Shown piece by piece: positions 10,493-23,020 of a stretch of 64,000 nt of DNA. The stretch is from Nicotiana tabacum (taxonomy: Eukaryota > Streptophyta > Magnoliopsida > Solanales > Solanaceae). The notes below the pieces were generated by a model, which did not search any database, had not been told where the DNA came from, and saw nothing but the letters and a program-made list of their open reading frames with translations. Numbering within the stretch: position 1 is the stretch's first letter; every line of letters starts with the position of its first letter. The position numbers and the translations under genes were made by a program. Location of the stretch: positions 58,028,419 through 58,092,418 of the forward strand of contig NC_134095.1 in the NCBI RefSeq assembly GCF_000715075.1. The letters are read 5' to 3'.

Positions 10493-10990
10493 ACTTTCGG
10501 GTATTGGTCCTTTTGATCTTGTGTGATAGTGATAATATGCCAGTATACTCTTTAGAAAAACTAACTGCTTGAATTCTGGAAATGAACAAACTTGTTAGTT
10601 TGGAGAGTTTAACACATATATAATCACACGTTGAGATGCAATGCTCCTAGACAAATAATCCCTTTCTATTATGCATTTGCTCGACTGCTTGTGTCGTCCC
10701 AGCTTTCTTGAAATTTTTATTGTTATTCACTTTTATTTATTATATATATCTTTTATCGTGGTGGTCGAATCTTAGAGATTGCCTACGTATCATGCCTTAC
10801 ATGAATCAGACCTTGCGTAGTCCGGAATGAAGGCAATCACTTTTATTCATTACACAAAGATGGAATTACATTTGAAAACTTTAAGAAAATGGCTTGAAAC
10901 ACACACACTTAAAAAATAAAAGATACAATTCTTAGCATCTCACAACATGCCCCACTTTCCACTTTTGTTGTCAAATATTGGATTATCTGC
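10493..10990 (-). other. Spacer between ORF1 and gag, with hairpin motif copy c
   Basis: About 500 bases with no credible coding sequence. It holds motif copy c at 10763-10825. Some 430 bases of leader would precede the gag ATG on any transcript that starts at the LTR and passes ORF1. Confidence 0.6.
10763..10825 (-). repeat. Dispersed hairpin motif, copy c (ORF1-gag spacer)
   Basis: Begins GGTCGAATC and ends GCGTAGTCCGG. The arms are CTACG (10783-10787) and CGTAG (10816-10820). Sequence and position class are shared with copies d and f. Confidence 0.7.
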
Positions 10991-13063
10991 TCAATGTGGG
11001 GCTTGACCTGGATGGCCTCCCAGCGTACGATACATCCTTTCCAACTCCATTGCTAGATGACGAGCAAAAGTGGGCGCATGCTCTGTAAACCTTTCATAAT
11101 CCATTCCTTGGCAGTTTACATAACTTTGAGATGTGAAGACTGCCAGGTCGTGGATTTGTGCCCTGAAACCTTGGAGACGTTGGTCTTGGTCTTGCAATTG
11201 CTGCTGACGAGTGGTGGCTATATCTCTGACACGGTTTTCACGATCTAGAGCTGATTCTAACAGAGCTCGGAGTCTGGCCTGCTCTAATCTTGCTTGCGAT
11301 CTTTCCCTGTCGAGGTCTGCTTGTTGATATTCTCTGTTGCATCTTCTTGCCTCTTCTAGTTGTGCACGAAGCTGGTCTTCTGATCGCATCCAATAGTCTT
11401 TTTCCTTCTTGAATTGTGCCTTGTCTTTTTCGGATTGCCTATCTTGGCGTTCCTTGTTAGATTTGGCTTCTTCATTTAATTGTTGGATCCTTTATTTTGC
11501 TTTGCTCAATGCCCTTTCGTTTTCCGCAAGAATGGAATCATATTCTTGCATTCTTTCAAAGAGATTGGCGATGGTTTTTTGATCCTTCCATCTCCTCTTT
11601 GGCGTTTCAGAAACTCTTTTCATTTTTTGGAATCGAGCATGAAGATTTTTATTCTCACAAGCTAGACTCTTTTTCTCGCCTTCGGCTTCTTGTGCTTGCA
11701 AATCTTTCTCCAAACTGAGGCTTCTTAGATTTTCTTTTAGGGCATGGATAGTTGCTTTGTACCCTTTTTCCTTTTCTCCCCAGATCAACCGTTCTTGGAT
11801 TTTATCATTGAAGTTTTGAACATGGGGTCTTTTTGTTGGCCTTCTTAGCTCAGGCTCTGGTACATCATCCACGCGAGACCGTTTTTCAAACCACCTTGCA
11901 TATCCAGGATTTATCTCACCCTTTGTAGCGTCTGGGACTTGAGTATCACTTTTCAAGTATCGGCACCCATTCCACATCTGCTGAAGTAGAGCCTCGGGAA
12001 TAGTGGCTTCTGGGTGTAATTCGATTACTTGCACACTCAAATCTTCATCATCAGGAACTATTTGATATCTCCCTAATTGCCTTAGGACTCTCAGTGGTGC
12101 ATACGGCTGAATGCTTCTCAATCCCAATAGTAGTAGATAACTATTTGAGGTTGACATGTGTATTACTTCCCTCATCGGGAGCCATTCCAGAGTCCATTCA
12201 ATTTGATTTGCCATTAAAGCCTTTAGATGAGATACCCATGCTTCTATCCCTTCTGGAGCCTGATAATTTTTTGTTCTTTCCTCATAGCTCTCGATGCAAT
12301 TATCATTGTTTGACCCATACTGTATGACCTTGGGCTGTTGTTGGAGATGCTCCATCACCCACATTTGCAACAAAATTTTGCATCCTTCGAAGACCTTTGC
12401 TCCTGATTTACATAAAGTCAAAGCCCGATAAATGTCTGATAGAATGATGGGGACAAAGGTGTGATTTTCTTTGGTGGTGAGGATTTGCACAATTTTTGCG
12501 GTGCGAATATCAATTGTTCGCTCTTTGTTTGGAAAGACCATGACTCCTAGAAAAGCCACCATGAAAGCAAAGCGACGGTGAATCTGCCAAGTGTCTTTGT
12601 TTTGCTTATTGGTAAGGCCTTTCTCATGAATTTCGAACCCATCTGACTTTCCGAACCTTGAATACAAAAAGTTGAAGGAACAACATCCATTGATGACATT
12701 GCTTTTCCTGATTTGACTGCTGATGTTCAGGAGACCAAAGAATCGATGTACCGAAGGAGCCTTTGTGAATATCAAGCTTTGATTTCTTAGACTTCCGTCA
12801 AAACCAGCATATCCAGCTATCTCCTCTAATGTAGGAGTAAGCTCGAAGTCAGAGAAACGAAAGACATTGTGAGCAGGGTCCCAAAAAGTTACTAACGCTG
12901 CAATCAGATCATCACGGGGCTTAACTTTCATAATGTCCGTGAGATTTCCCAAATGCTTGACGACCCATTTTTGACCATTTTCGCCTAAATCATACCACCA
13001 CATTTGAAGCTGAAATAGAAATTCTTCTGTACTCGTGGATGAGGGGCTTTGTGTGGTGCTCAT
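10991..13063 (-). pseudogene. ORF1 of Ogre element 1 (plant-mobile-domain-like N terminus, coiled-coil C terminus)
   Basis: The reading frame starts best at ATG 13063 (MSTTQSPSS); an ATG at 13096 is in frame but adds an unconserved leader. A TAA at 11494-11492 splits it into about 523 and 167 codons in the same frame. The N-terminal 350 residues (WWYDLGENGQKWVVKHLG, then FWDPAHNVFRFSDFELTPTL and EEIAGYAGF) resemble the plant mobile domain or retrotransposon ORF1 family. The C-terminal part is charged and heptad-rich, probably a long coiled coil. ORF1 before gag is the hallmark of Ogre elements; its role is unknown. The resemblance to the plant mobile domain is my reading of the pattern, not a search result. 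Confidence 0.8.
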
Positions 13064-13835
13064 TTTGTATCTGAAATTTAATTTTAATAAAGTCAAAATT
13101 CATTTTGAAAATTTATACTAAAAAAATCATTTTTGAAATTCTTTTTATTTATTAAATACCTTTATTTCAAGATTTAAAACTATTTTTTTTTTGAATTTTT
13201 TTTTTTAAGAAAACAACCCATTTTATTCCTCTCTTCTCACCATGATTTCATTTAAGCTGGTCAACAAGCATGTTCGAGGCAAATGAATGCACAAGTAGCA
13301 AGTAGGATGCATCATGATGGTCTTTTTATTTCGGGTTCACCTGTCCTAGACAGACCCAACCCCTGTGTTGAGTCTCCAAGGCCAAATGTACATGATGCAA
13401 ATATACGTTTCTACTGAGGATCCGGTACATGGCTGAGTTATTCTAAGTGAAAAACCTGAGGTTGATTGTTCTAAACCTGGCTTACCCAAACGGACAGTTT
13501 GAGCCGAAGCGGGGGCAATGTACCGGGAGCACGAAAGTCTGCCCGGCCTAGTTACTTGTCCCAACTCCGTCTTATTTGGTATGACTTTAACAGAAAGGTG
13601 GGTCACGCGCACGTGTACACCATAAATTCAGAAGACTCAGAAAGAAGGGGGTTTCGTAGCAGTTGTATATATTCATAATTCAAATAATATTAAAGCGGTA
13701 AAAAGCAACATTTAGCATATTAGCATATAAACAGTTGAAAATCATATAGTAAATAAAGCCAATTAACACAGATATTTTAAGCTCGAATTCTTTAAACCCT
13801 GAACCAATGGTTCTGATTTACAGTAACACAATATT
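13064..13835 (-). other. 5' leader of element 1
   Basis: Non-coding stretch between primer site and ORF1. The section at about 13250-13835 is clearly related to 31860-32423 in element 2, including GTCTCCAAGGCCAAATG-like and GGCTGAGTTATTCTA segments, which suggests a conserved untranslated leader. Small open frames in it are not conserved between the two copies. Confidence 0.7.
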
Positions 13836-13853
13836 TCCCCAGTAGAGTCGCCA
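13836..13853 (-). other. Primer binding site of element 1 (tRNA-Arg type)
   Basis: The minus strand reads TGGCGACTCTACTGGGGA, four bases inside the LTR end. It begins TGG, complementary to a tRNA CCA end. This site is the tRNA-Arg type described for Ogre elements; the tRNA identity is from memory of that family. Confidence 0.8.
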
Positions 13854-14777
13854 GAGCTGTCGCACCTCCTTTTTACCGCGCCCGCGGGGGCGCGTGAGGG
13901 AGTTTTCTCCAATTGAAGGACAGTCGAAACGGGATTTATTTAATTATTTCAGAGTCGCCACCTGGGAATTTTAAGGCGTCCCAAGTCACCGGTTTTAATC
14001 CCTGAATCGAGGAGAATATGACTCTGTTATTTATTCTGCGAACCAGAAATCCTGAGTAAGGAATTCTGTTAATCCGGAAGAAGGTGTTAGGCATTTCCGA
14101 ATTCCGTGGTTCTAGCACGATCGCTTAACTGTTTTTATTATTGGCTTAATTATCTTGATTTTACTAAATACATTTTTATTGCATGATTCTACTACTGCTT
14201 TTTACTTATTGTTTACAATTATATGGGCGAATTACGCGTACGTATATTCGTATTCTATATTTTTATAATTACCGGGAATTGTGCCACGCGTACGTGTACA
14301 CAATAAAAATGGTTATAGTTTTATTAACAAAAAAAAAATATGTTCGAAAAATAAAATCAGGAACATCATCACCCTTGTATTTAGACAATGAACTGCACGT
14401 CTCGGGTTATATGAAATTATTTTAACATCCTTGGAAAAATCCTTTTCTTAAACATTCGCTCGAAATTGCGTGTAGGCATAATCCGAATTTGTTTTTTTTT
14501 TTAAAAAAAATGTAATCAGGGTACGCGAACGCATCCCTAATCGCGCAAAATATTTGTAATGGTATTATGGATTTTCCACAAATTGTTTATTATATTCATA
14601 CATTTTATGTGAGAATCATGAGAACTCCCATTTTTAGAGGCCCTTAAATTCTTTGAAAAGAATTCACAATCTATTAAATATTGCCCGTTGATTATAATTT
14701 TCGAGTATAAATTATATTCATCCCGCTATTCAAATTCGAAGAAAATAATAAAAAATAGGATTTTTAACAAATACAAC

Positions 14778-14799
14778 ATATATATATATATATATATAT
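14778..14799. repeat. (AT)11 microsatellite
   Basis: Uninterrupted AT dinucleotides within the 5' LTR of element 1. Confidence 0.95.
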
Positions 14800-16018
14800 G
14801 CCAAAGAATGAATTGTGTAAGAAACTAAAAATGATTTATAAAGGGAAGAAACATTTTTCAAGAACTTTTATTATTTTATTTAGTGCAAGTTTTATTTCTA
14901 CTTACCACTGATATAAATTGTTGCAATTTGTTCTTATACATATCATCTCATTCTCACATACTTGTTTTTAATCCAAAATTATAATTGCTTAGTTTATTTA
15001 TAACGCTAAATAATCAAATTGATGAGAAAGGAGTTATTATTCGAATTGATTCAATAAAATTGTATTACATACAACATAATTGCGTGTCTAAACATTCATA
15101 ATATTTTTAACACTTTAACGAGCTATACCAACTCACCTTACTCATATGATTATAAATATACCTGTCATCATGCCATATAATAGCTTATATCAATCTAAAA
15201 AAAATCATATTTTTTTTACAAGATATACTACTAATGTAACTTCTTAATACTTCCATTCTACTTTTCATTTAGCTAAAGGTATTATGGGATGTAATCAATG
15301 GCCCATTTCATGCCATACTCCCTGTTTTGACAACTCACATATAACTACACTAATGAAAAATTCTAATATAGATAATATTATTACAGCACTTATATGAGTT
15401 TTAAAAGAGAATAATCAACTCCTAATTATCATGCCAAACATACTACTACATTAACCAAACGCCAAACAAGACTGAACTTTTAAAATAACGAACTTAGACA
15501 AAACAAAAATAGAATTGCAATTCAAGCTTCATTGATTCGTCATGCTGAATCTCTTTCCAACATAGAATCTAAAAGATAAGTACCTGGAAATGAAGGTAGA
15601 AGAAGTAAGTTCCAGCAGTTGCAGCAGTAACAAATTCAGCAGAATAGCAGTATTTCCACAGATTTGAGCAATAATACGACCCGAGGAAACCAGATGCACA
15701 GTACAGTATTTTTTTAAAGACACTTCAGATTTTAACTGAACAGTGGAATCAAATAAAGTTGAACAGATTCAACAAAAGAACAATATTTCAGATTTCAGTT
15801 TCTTTTCAGTGTCGAATTCCCATTTTTCTGATTTTCTGTTTCTGCTGCTGTATCTATGTGTGTGTGTGTGACTGTTCTCTTTTGTTTCTTTTCTGTTTGA
15901 AAAGGTTCCTAAATCAGATTTTTCTTCTTCTCTTCTCCTAAATCAGATTTTTTCTTGAACTCTCAAAAATATTTCTCAAAAAAAAACTCTTCCTCTTAAA
16001 ACTGCCCATCAGATCCTG

Positions 16019-16026
16019 TATTTATA
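16019..16026 (-). promoter_or_regulatory. Candidate TATA box of the element 1 LTR
   Basis: The minus strand reads TATAAATA inside the near-palindrome CCTGTATAAATACAGG. It lies about 2.16 kb from the gene-proximal LTR end. Two related LTRs have TATAAATA at comparable positions (24025-24032 and 46021-46028). A second, weaker candidate, CTATATAAG, lies at 17552-17560. Confidence 0.55.
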
Positions 16027-18264
16027 CAGGTCTGCCCCCTTTCTTTTAGTGCTGCCTGGACCCTTTCTCTTTTTTTAAAAATCAGAAAAGTTCCATTAAA
16101 ACTACTTTTGAATACTTTAAATCCTATTGAGTGCTATTTATCCTGTTTTTCAGCAGCCCATTATCCCTTGTTCCCCATTAGTACTTTAAATAATAGCCAC
16201 TAACTTTCCATTTTCAGACCATTATGCTATCATATTACCCTTACTGTTCTGTCCCAAAATGTCCTAGATTTACTGTTTTCTACTGGTATTACTGTCTTAG
16301 ATTTTAACAAGTTATCTGAATTAAAACTTGTCTAGCAGCTAACAACCAATTCCTAATGATTAACCTCCTAATACAATTGTATTTACCCAACCTTTGTAAA
16401 CTTGAATTCAGAACTAACATCATAACAACATTATACTGAATTCAGCCTAATAATTCAACTGAACTCAGCTTTTGAACTAAGATCAAACAAACAGGAGCAT
16501 TGTCAATATATTGACAATGTCCTGAACTTAATGTTCAGAAAACAACACACATATAACGTCCATTTGATGGATTTATTAAACAAGAACCAACTGATTAACA
16601 ATAACTAATTAACTGATTATAGCAAAATAATCCATCCAAAACAGGTTATTTCAGTCAACATTTTCAGAAGCAGGATTTATGATATAACTAATCGACGAAC
16701 TTAGTCGAGTCGATTACACACATTGTAAACAAACAAAATCAACAGAAACAATTCATTTATTTGACTAATCATACGGGCATGAGAGAAAGATGACAGAATT
16801 AATAAAAAATAAAAACATGAAGAATTAACAGGTTATTAAACAAACAAGAATACATGTAGAAAAAATACCTTTGAATCCTTCAATTTTAACCGGACTCAAC
16901 TCAACTTGGATTTGGACTTTGTTTGAAATCAAACAGACCTTAGTCGAAGTATTTTCTATTGAAAATACTTTGACTAAGGTCGATTAAACCTCAATCTTTC
17001 GTCTGAAGTGAACAGAATCCAAAAGTCTGGTATTTCTAGGGTTCTTGAAGGTTCGATTTGGGACTTAACCATTTCTGGTCAGATTAGAGGGAAACCAAAG
17101 ATGTTCTAGGCACGAGGGAGGTCAGGGGGGTAACTGGTGTGAGTTTGAAGTAGGTTGGGATAAGGTCAGGTTGTACTCGAATCTTCAAATGAAGATTCGA
17201 GTAGTTCCAGTATGATTCGAACCATGCAACTAACAGATCCTTGGTGAGGGAATTTAGGAGAAGCTGTGGTGTTAATTTGAGAGCCATTGGAAAGGTTTAA
17301 GTTTTCAGACCCACCTTCGATTTAATATTCGAAGAGTTGGGGTCTGATTTGAAGGAAACTAAGGTCAGATCGGTGTAGAGGATGTTCAGGGGATTCTAGG
17401 GTGTTATTTTGGTGACCGGCGGCGTTGATGCCGCCGGGTTTCAGGCGGTGGGATTCTAGGGCGGCTAGGGTTAGGAGTGAGTTTTGGAAGGGACGATGAA
17501 CAGTAGAGAGGAGGGGGGTGTTCAGTTAGGGGTCGGGGTAGGGGTTTGGGACTTATATAGGGGTGGGGTGGGTTGATGCTGACCGTTAGATCTAATAGGG
17601 TGAGTGGTCAGGATTTATTCACTTAACCAAACGATGTCGTTTGGCTTAAGTTTGGGGGAACGGGTTGAACCGGGTGTTGGATCGGGTAAGGATTGTGGGT
17701 TAGGGTGATGAGATCTCATCCGTTGATTGGATTTGATCGAACGGTCCATGATGAACCACGACCAAACGCTGTCGTTTTGACTCTTTTTGGACTGGACCGG
17801 ACCTGGGCTGTTTGGATTGGGCTGTAGGGAGGGGTTAACTTTATTTGGGCCTGGATTTAAATCCAGGTCCGATTTTGTACATATATATATTTTTTCATTT
17901 TTTCTAATTTAAATTTCTAATTTTAATTATAAAACAATTTTAACTTCACAAAAATATATTAATTTCTTTATAACAATTATTTAACACATAGACAAAACAT
18001 CAATCACACAGTGGAATATTTAAAAATAGAACTATTGCACATTTTTTTTTATTAAATTATCTTTTAAATACATAATTAAATCCTATATGCATGCAACATG
18101 TATTTATGTTAATTTTCAATTTATTATGACAAAGTAAACATTTACGGACATAACACAAATATTTAACTCCACGCAAATTCAAGAATTACACAGTAAAAGA
18201 AATTTATTTTATTTTTTGATTTATTTTGGAGTAGTTTTCGTAAGGCAAAAATCACGTGCTCACA

Positions 18265-19243
18265 CATCCCGTTAGCGTTAGGGAATTTAACAGCTAAAAA
18301 AATCATATTGCGTGCAATGCACCTAGCAACAATTAACGATTCTGGAATGATTTCAAGGGTCACAAGATCACTTGGCATCATCCCAATTTTGTTCATTTCA
18401 ATCTTCTCATTTCTTTTCTTTTCTAGCACTTCTTGGCTTGCTCATTTTCCTTCCTTTTTTTTCTTAATTATCACTCTTTTCTTTCCTCTTATTTCTCACA
18501 TCCCATAATTTCACCTTTTTTTTTCTTTTTTTCCTTTTCTTTTTTTTCCTTTTTCTTTTAATAAAATAAAAAAATGATTCTATCGAACCCTATGTAGATT
18601 GCCTATGTATCATGATGCCGCATGAATCAGATCTTTGCATAATTCGGGAAGATCGAGAATAAGGTAAACAAACTAACGTTCTCTTTTTCTTTTCTTTTTC
18701 TTTTTACCTTAGCGACTACTCTGATGAGAAAGGAGAAACAAAAGAGGCAAATCTTTTTTTTGTTGAATTTTCTAGACTGAATGTTCTATAACCTATTCCA
18801 AACTCAAGCTTAACGAGCATGTATTTTTTTCTCTTTTTTTTTCTTTTTGAAACAAATACTCTATGGTAAATTATTAAGAAAAAAACCATAGAAAAGAAAA
18901 ATATTTTTTCTGATTTTTTTTTTCTTTTTAGGAAGAAATCTAAAGAATAAAGTAAAGAGAAAGATTTTGAATTTCCACTTGATATCTTGACGCAAACAAG
19001 CAATGAAAAGATAAAAAAATATTTTTGAATTTCAATTTTTGATTACCTAAAGGAGAAATTCTAAAGATAAATAAAAGATAAAGTATATTTTTTTTCTCCT
19101 ATGTACAATGTCCTAAAGTTCTAGTGAAAATAAAAAGAATATATTTTTTCATTTTTCATTAATTTCCCAAAGAAGGACCTCAAAAGATTTTTTTTTTGGA
19201 TTTTTGGAATTAGTATCTTAAAAGAAAACTTGTAAAGAGGTAC
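18265..19243. other. Remnant of an older Ogre-like internal region
   Basis: AT-rich flank of element 1 without genes. It holds motif copy d and T-rich stretches like those at 31600-31760 of element 2, so it is probably internal sequence of an older Ogre element into which element 1 inserted. No LTR boundary is visible. Confidence 0.45.
18582..18648. repeat. Dispersed hairpin motif, copy d
   Basis: Begins ATCGAACCCTATGTAGATT and ends GCATAATTCGG. The arms are CTATG and CATAA, one pair broken. It is closest to copies c and f. Confidence 0.6.
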
Positions 19244-19928
19244 AACAATGTCATGACCCCGGTTCGCCCTCTATGAACCATCGTGACGGCACCTAGCCTC
19301 TACGACTAGGTAAGCCTAAATTGCGGAAGAAAAACCAAAATTTATGGAAGTAAAACAATTTTAAAAAGGAATAAAGTAATAATAGTGTTTAAATGTGCCA
19401 CTCGGCATACACCATGTTTAACTCTCAATTCCAATACGTTAATCCAAGACCCAAAAACCCACGAATCACAAGCTAAGATCAATACTGCATAGCTCTCACT
19501 TCGGAATGTCTAATAAGAACAGAAAAAAATACAGAAGGGCTAAATACTAAAAGCATGAATAGAAAGGGACTTCTCAGTCTGCGGATGCGGCAGATGTACC
19601 TCGAAGTCTCTAGAGCAGTCGCCTCCTCAAGGATGATAGGCCTAAGTAGCGGTACCTGGATCTGCACATGAAAAACATTCGCAGAAGAGGCATGAATACA
19701 CCACAACGGTACTCATTAAGTGCCAACCCTAACCTCAGTTGGGTAGTGACGAGGAAGGTCAGGGGCCTTACTGAGATAAAATAAAGAATATGAGACATGA
19801 CAGTATAAGATAAGCAGTACAATTGAAAAACTACAGTAAGAATCTACACAAGATAGTAAGGAGTACAATAACAGAAATAGAAATAATGGCAAACACTAGG
19901 AAGTACCACTCATAACAAGGATGATAAT

Positions 19929-20272
19929 CGGGGATCTCTCAGTATCCCGAGGATCTCTTAGTACCCTCAATATATACCGGGGATCTCTTGGTATCTCAAG
20001 GATCTCTCGGTATCCTCAATGTATGCTAGGGATCTCTTGGTATCCCGAGGATCTCTTGGTATCCTCAATGTATGATAGGGATCTCTTGGTATCCCGAGAA
20101 TATCTCGATATCCTCAATATATGCTAGGGATCTCTTGGTATCCTCAATGTATGATAGGGATCTCTTGGTATCACGAGGATCTCTCGGTATCCTCAATATA
20201 TGCTAGAGATCTCTTGATATCCCTAGGATCTCTTGATATCCTCAATATACGTGTTGGAGATATCTCGGTATC
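19929..20272. repeat. 49-50-bp tandem array, about 7 copies
   Basis: Units pair GGGATCTCTTGGTATCCCGA with GGATCTCTCGGTATCCTCAA and a variable TATATGCTA. Each unit is itself two related halves of about 25 bp. It lies within the outer solo LTR. Confidence 0.85.
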
Positions 20273-22800
20273 CACACTTCAGCTCAAATCGTAAATGCGT
20301 ATAGGGCATCTCCCAGGATGTAGTCCCGTAGTCCCAAAGTAAAACACTCAACAATGGCATAAGGAATACTCAAATAAACTCAACTTTATAACAAGGTAAC
20401 ACAGACAATTCTAACCTAGCATGCTTCACGTAATACAAATAAGGCAATTAAAGCAAATAAAGCAATTAAGTCAATTAGACATGTTTCTCTAACTAACAAC
20501 AGGTTTAAACGTGCAAGTAACATAAATAGAAAGGGAAAACACAATTAAAGTTACTTAATGAAAACGGGATTTTCAGCAATTAGCACAAGTGCGCACTCGT
20601 CACCCCACGTATAAGGCACTTCAATTATCACAATAGCAATCCTAAGGGGAAATTCCCCCACACAAAGTTAGACAAGCCACTTACCTCGAACCAGCTCAAT
20701 AATCAATCTGAAACCGCGCTCTTGCCATGAGTACTCGACTCCAAATGGACCAAATCTATTTAATTCAATTTCGTAACATAAATAACACTTCAAGTAACTA
20801 ATTCTACAAAAACATTCTAAGCTAATACACGAAATTTGGTAAAATGACCAAAACGTCCCTTGGGCCCACGTCTCGGAATTTGGTAAAATTTATAGTTTCA
20901 AAATCCTCACACTCTCATGAGTCTAACCATACCAAAATTTATCCAAATCCGATGCCAAATTCCCAATCAAAACTCAATTTCTTGGTCTAAGAACTTTTCC
21001 CCCGATTTCCACCAAAATTTCGAAATTGAAGGATGGATTCATGTGTAGGTTCATGGAAATTAGTCTAAACCGAGTAGGAATCACTTACCCAAATCTCCAA
21101 GGTAAAAATCTCTTCAAAAATTGCAATCTCCCGAGCTTAATTATGGCTCAAACCCTCGATTTTGGGTTTTAAAAATCTGCTAGGTGTTTTGTTCATCGCG
21201 ATCGCGAAAGGTGACTTGCGATCACGAAGAGTAAAAATTGATGGCTCCTGACTGGGCTATGCGAATGCGAGATAGGGCACACAAATGCGAAGAAGAAAAG
21301 GGCAGGCTTACGCGCTCGCGGTCAAAACAATGCGGACGTGAAGGGAAAAAGGTCACTATACCCCGACTCCTAGTTCTACTACGCGAATGCGAAAGGAGGG
21401 ATGCAAACGCAAATGAGGAGGGGGAAGACAATCACGATCTCGAAACAAATAATGCGATCATGAAGAACAATTGAATCACCCTTTGAAATTACACTACGCG
21501 AACGCGGAGGGTGTTGCGCCCCCTTTTTTTCGCAAAATCGGGTTTATGATATTCGAAGGGACGACTTGTTCCTTTTGGAAACTGAGTTTGAATTTGAAGA
21601 GTCGCCACCTAATGATTAGGGTGCATTAGGACACCAAAAAAGTTTGATTTGAATAACCAGATATTGGGTAAGGGCTTGAAATTATTCCAAGGGGAAGGTG
21701 TTAGGCACCCCTCAAAATCCAGTAGTGTGGTTCCCGGCCAGATAATTATTGTGAATTTGGGTGCAATTAACATATAAGGCTCAAATAAGAGGGGATTTCA
21801 ACACATAATGTTTTGAAAGTAAATAAATTTTGAAAGAACAATTAGAAAAGCTGATTTTAAAATAAGAAGTTGAAATGCTGAAAGAAAAGAAATGAAGAAT
21901 AAAGGAAGGGGGTCCTAGGTTTATTAAAAATATGGATTACTCCACACAATGTCTGGTAATCACTCCTCAGTGAGGGGCTACACGTGACATTATCACGTGG
22001 TCATCATATCCATATCTACCCTTCCCACCTCATTAAGGTATTAAAATACGGATTGGTCTCGATTACTTATAGCATGCTATTACCCGTCCCATTCCTATTA
22101 GTCCCGGAGGCACTTAGTACTACTAATCCTAAAAGGGAGGGATATTAGGCTTATTTGGAGTTTCAAAGGTGAAAATTCTAAGGTGATATACAAAACACAT
22201 ATTACATATTTGGGGAGACACATAAACATATATGGCTCAAGTTTACCTCCTCAAACAAAACACATAAATAACATGTCTTACACATACTGTTTAGGTCTGA
22301 TTTAAAAGCATTAAAGACGAGGAAGAGGATGCTGGTGGGGCAGTTTTAGTCTATTACATAACTCAGATAAGAAGTCCGAATCAGGCCTGTCTGCTAGTTG
22401 TAATAATTAATAGAAGCAGATTCAGTTTGTAGTTATTACTCTAAGGCTTGCCTAAGTGTTTGGACGGGGTCCTATAGGCATGGCGTCTACTGAATTCAGA
22501 AGGTTATAAGATAGTAGAAACTCGAGATGAATTATTTGAAAACCCATATGCATACTCGTTAAACTTATTAAGCGAGGGACTTAGATTGTCAAAAGAGATG
22601 CAGAAGTTAAACAAATTGATTACAGGTTCTACTATTACTAATTTTATACCTAACATTGACTGGTGAATGAAAACGAATCAGAGTTGCTCAAAGGTCCTTA
22701 TAGGCATTATTTCAATGCATTACTGATTTTAGACATGGTGCAGAACTTGTTTAAGCCTTATAGACATGGTATCTAAATGCGAAACTTGGTTTTAAACCTT

Positions 22801-23020
22801 ATAGGCATAATTTCTATATGTAATTGAATATGCAGAATTAGAACAAACCTATAGGCGTGATTTCTATATGTAATTGAATATCCAGAATTAAAACAAACCT
22901 ATAGGCATGATTTCTATATGTAATTGGATATGTAGAATTAGAACAAACCTATAGGCATGATTTCTATAAGTAATTGAATATGCAGAATTATAACAAACCT
23001 ATAGGCATGATTTCTATATG
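22801..23020. repeat. 50-bp tandem repeat, about 4.4 copies
   Basis: The unit starts ATAGGCATGATTTCTATATG and continues with TAATTGAATATGCAG and AATTAGAACAAACCT, with few differences between copies. Within the nested solo LTR. The related LTR of element 3 has only scattered, diverged counterparts (about 44600-44760). Confidence 0.9.

Larger units (their letters stand above)
1..18264 (-). mobile_element. Element 1: Ogre-type (Tat lineage, Ty3/gypsy) LTR retrotransposon
   Basis: A nearly whole element read on the minus strand: 5' LTR (13858-18264), tRNA-Arg-like primer site, leader, ORF1, gag, protease with G-patch, RT, two RNase H domains, integrase, long 3' UTR with a minisatellite, polypurine tract, and the first 390 bases of the 3' LTR before the window ends. 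The extra ORF before gag, the 4.4-kb LTR, the primer site, the protease-RT intron and 3'-UTR tandem repeats are all known traits of Ogre elements. The 390 shared LTR bases differ by four substitutions and one indel, so insertion looks recent, yet the genes hold seven nonsense codons. The target duplication can be read only on the right (CATCC at 18265-18269); the left copy lies outside. Confidence 0.93.
13858..18264 (-). repeat. 5' LTR of element 1 (4407 bp)
   Basis: Bounded by TG at 13858 and CA at 18264. The right 391 bases match the 3' LTR at 1-390. The left end (TGTCGCACCTCC) abuts the primer site and has counterparts in element 2 (TGTCACACCTCC at 32446). A length of 4-5 kb is usual for Ogre. 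It contains an (AT)11 tract, a candidate TATA box and no coding sequence; small frames inside it are chance. Confidence 0.93.

Noticed and set aside
13346..13612. Open frame of 88 codons in the leader of element 1
   Set aside because: The related leader of element 2 does not keep the same frame or residues; it is untranslated sequence.
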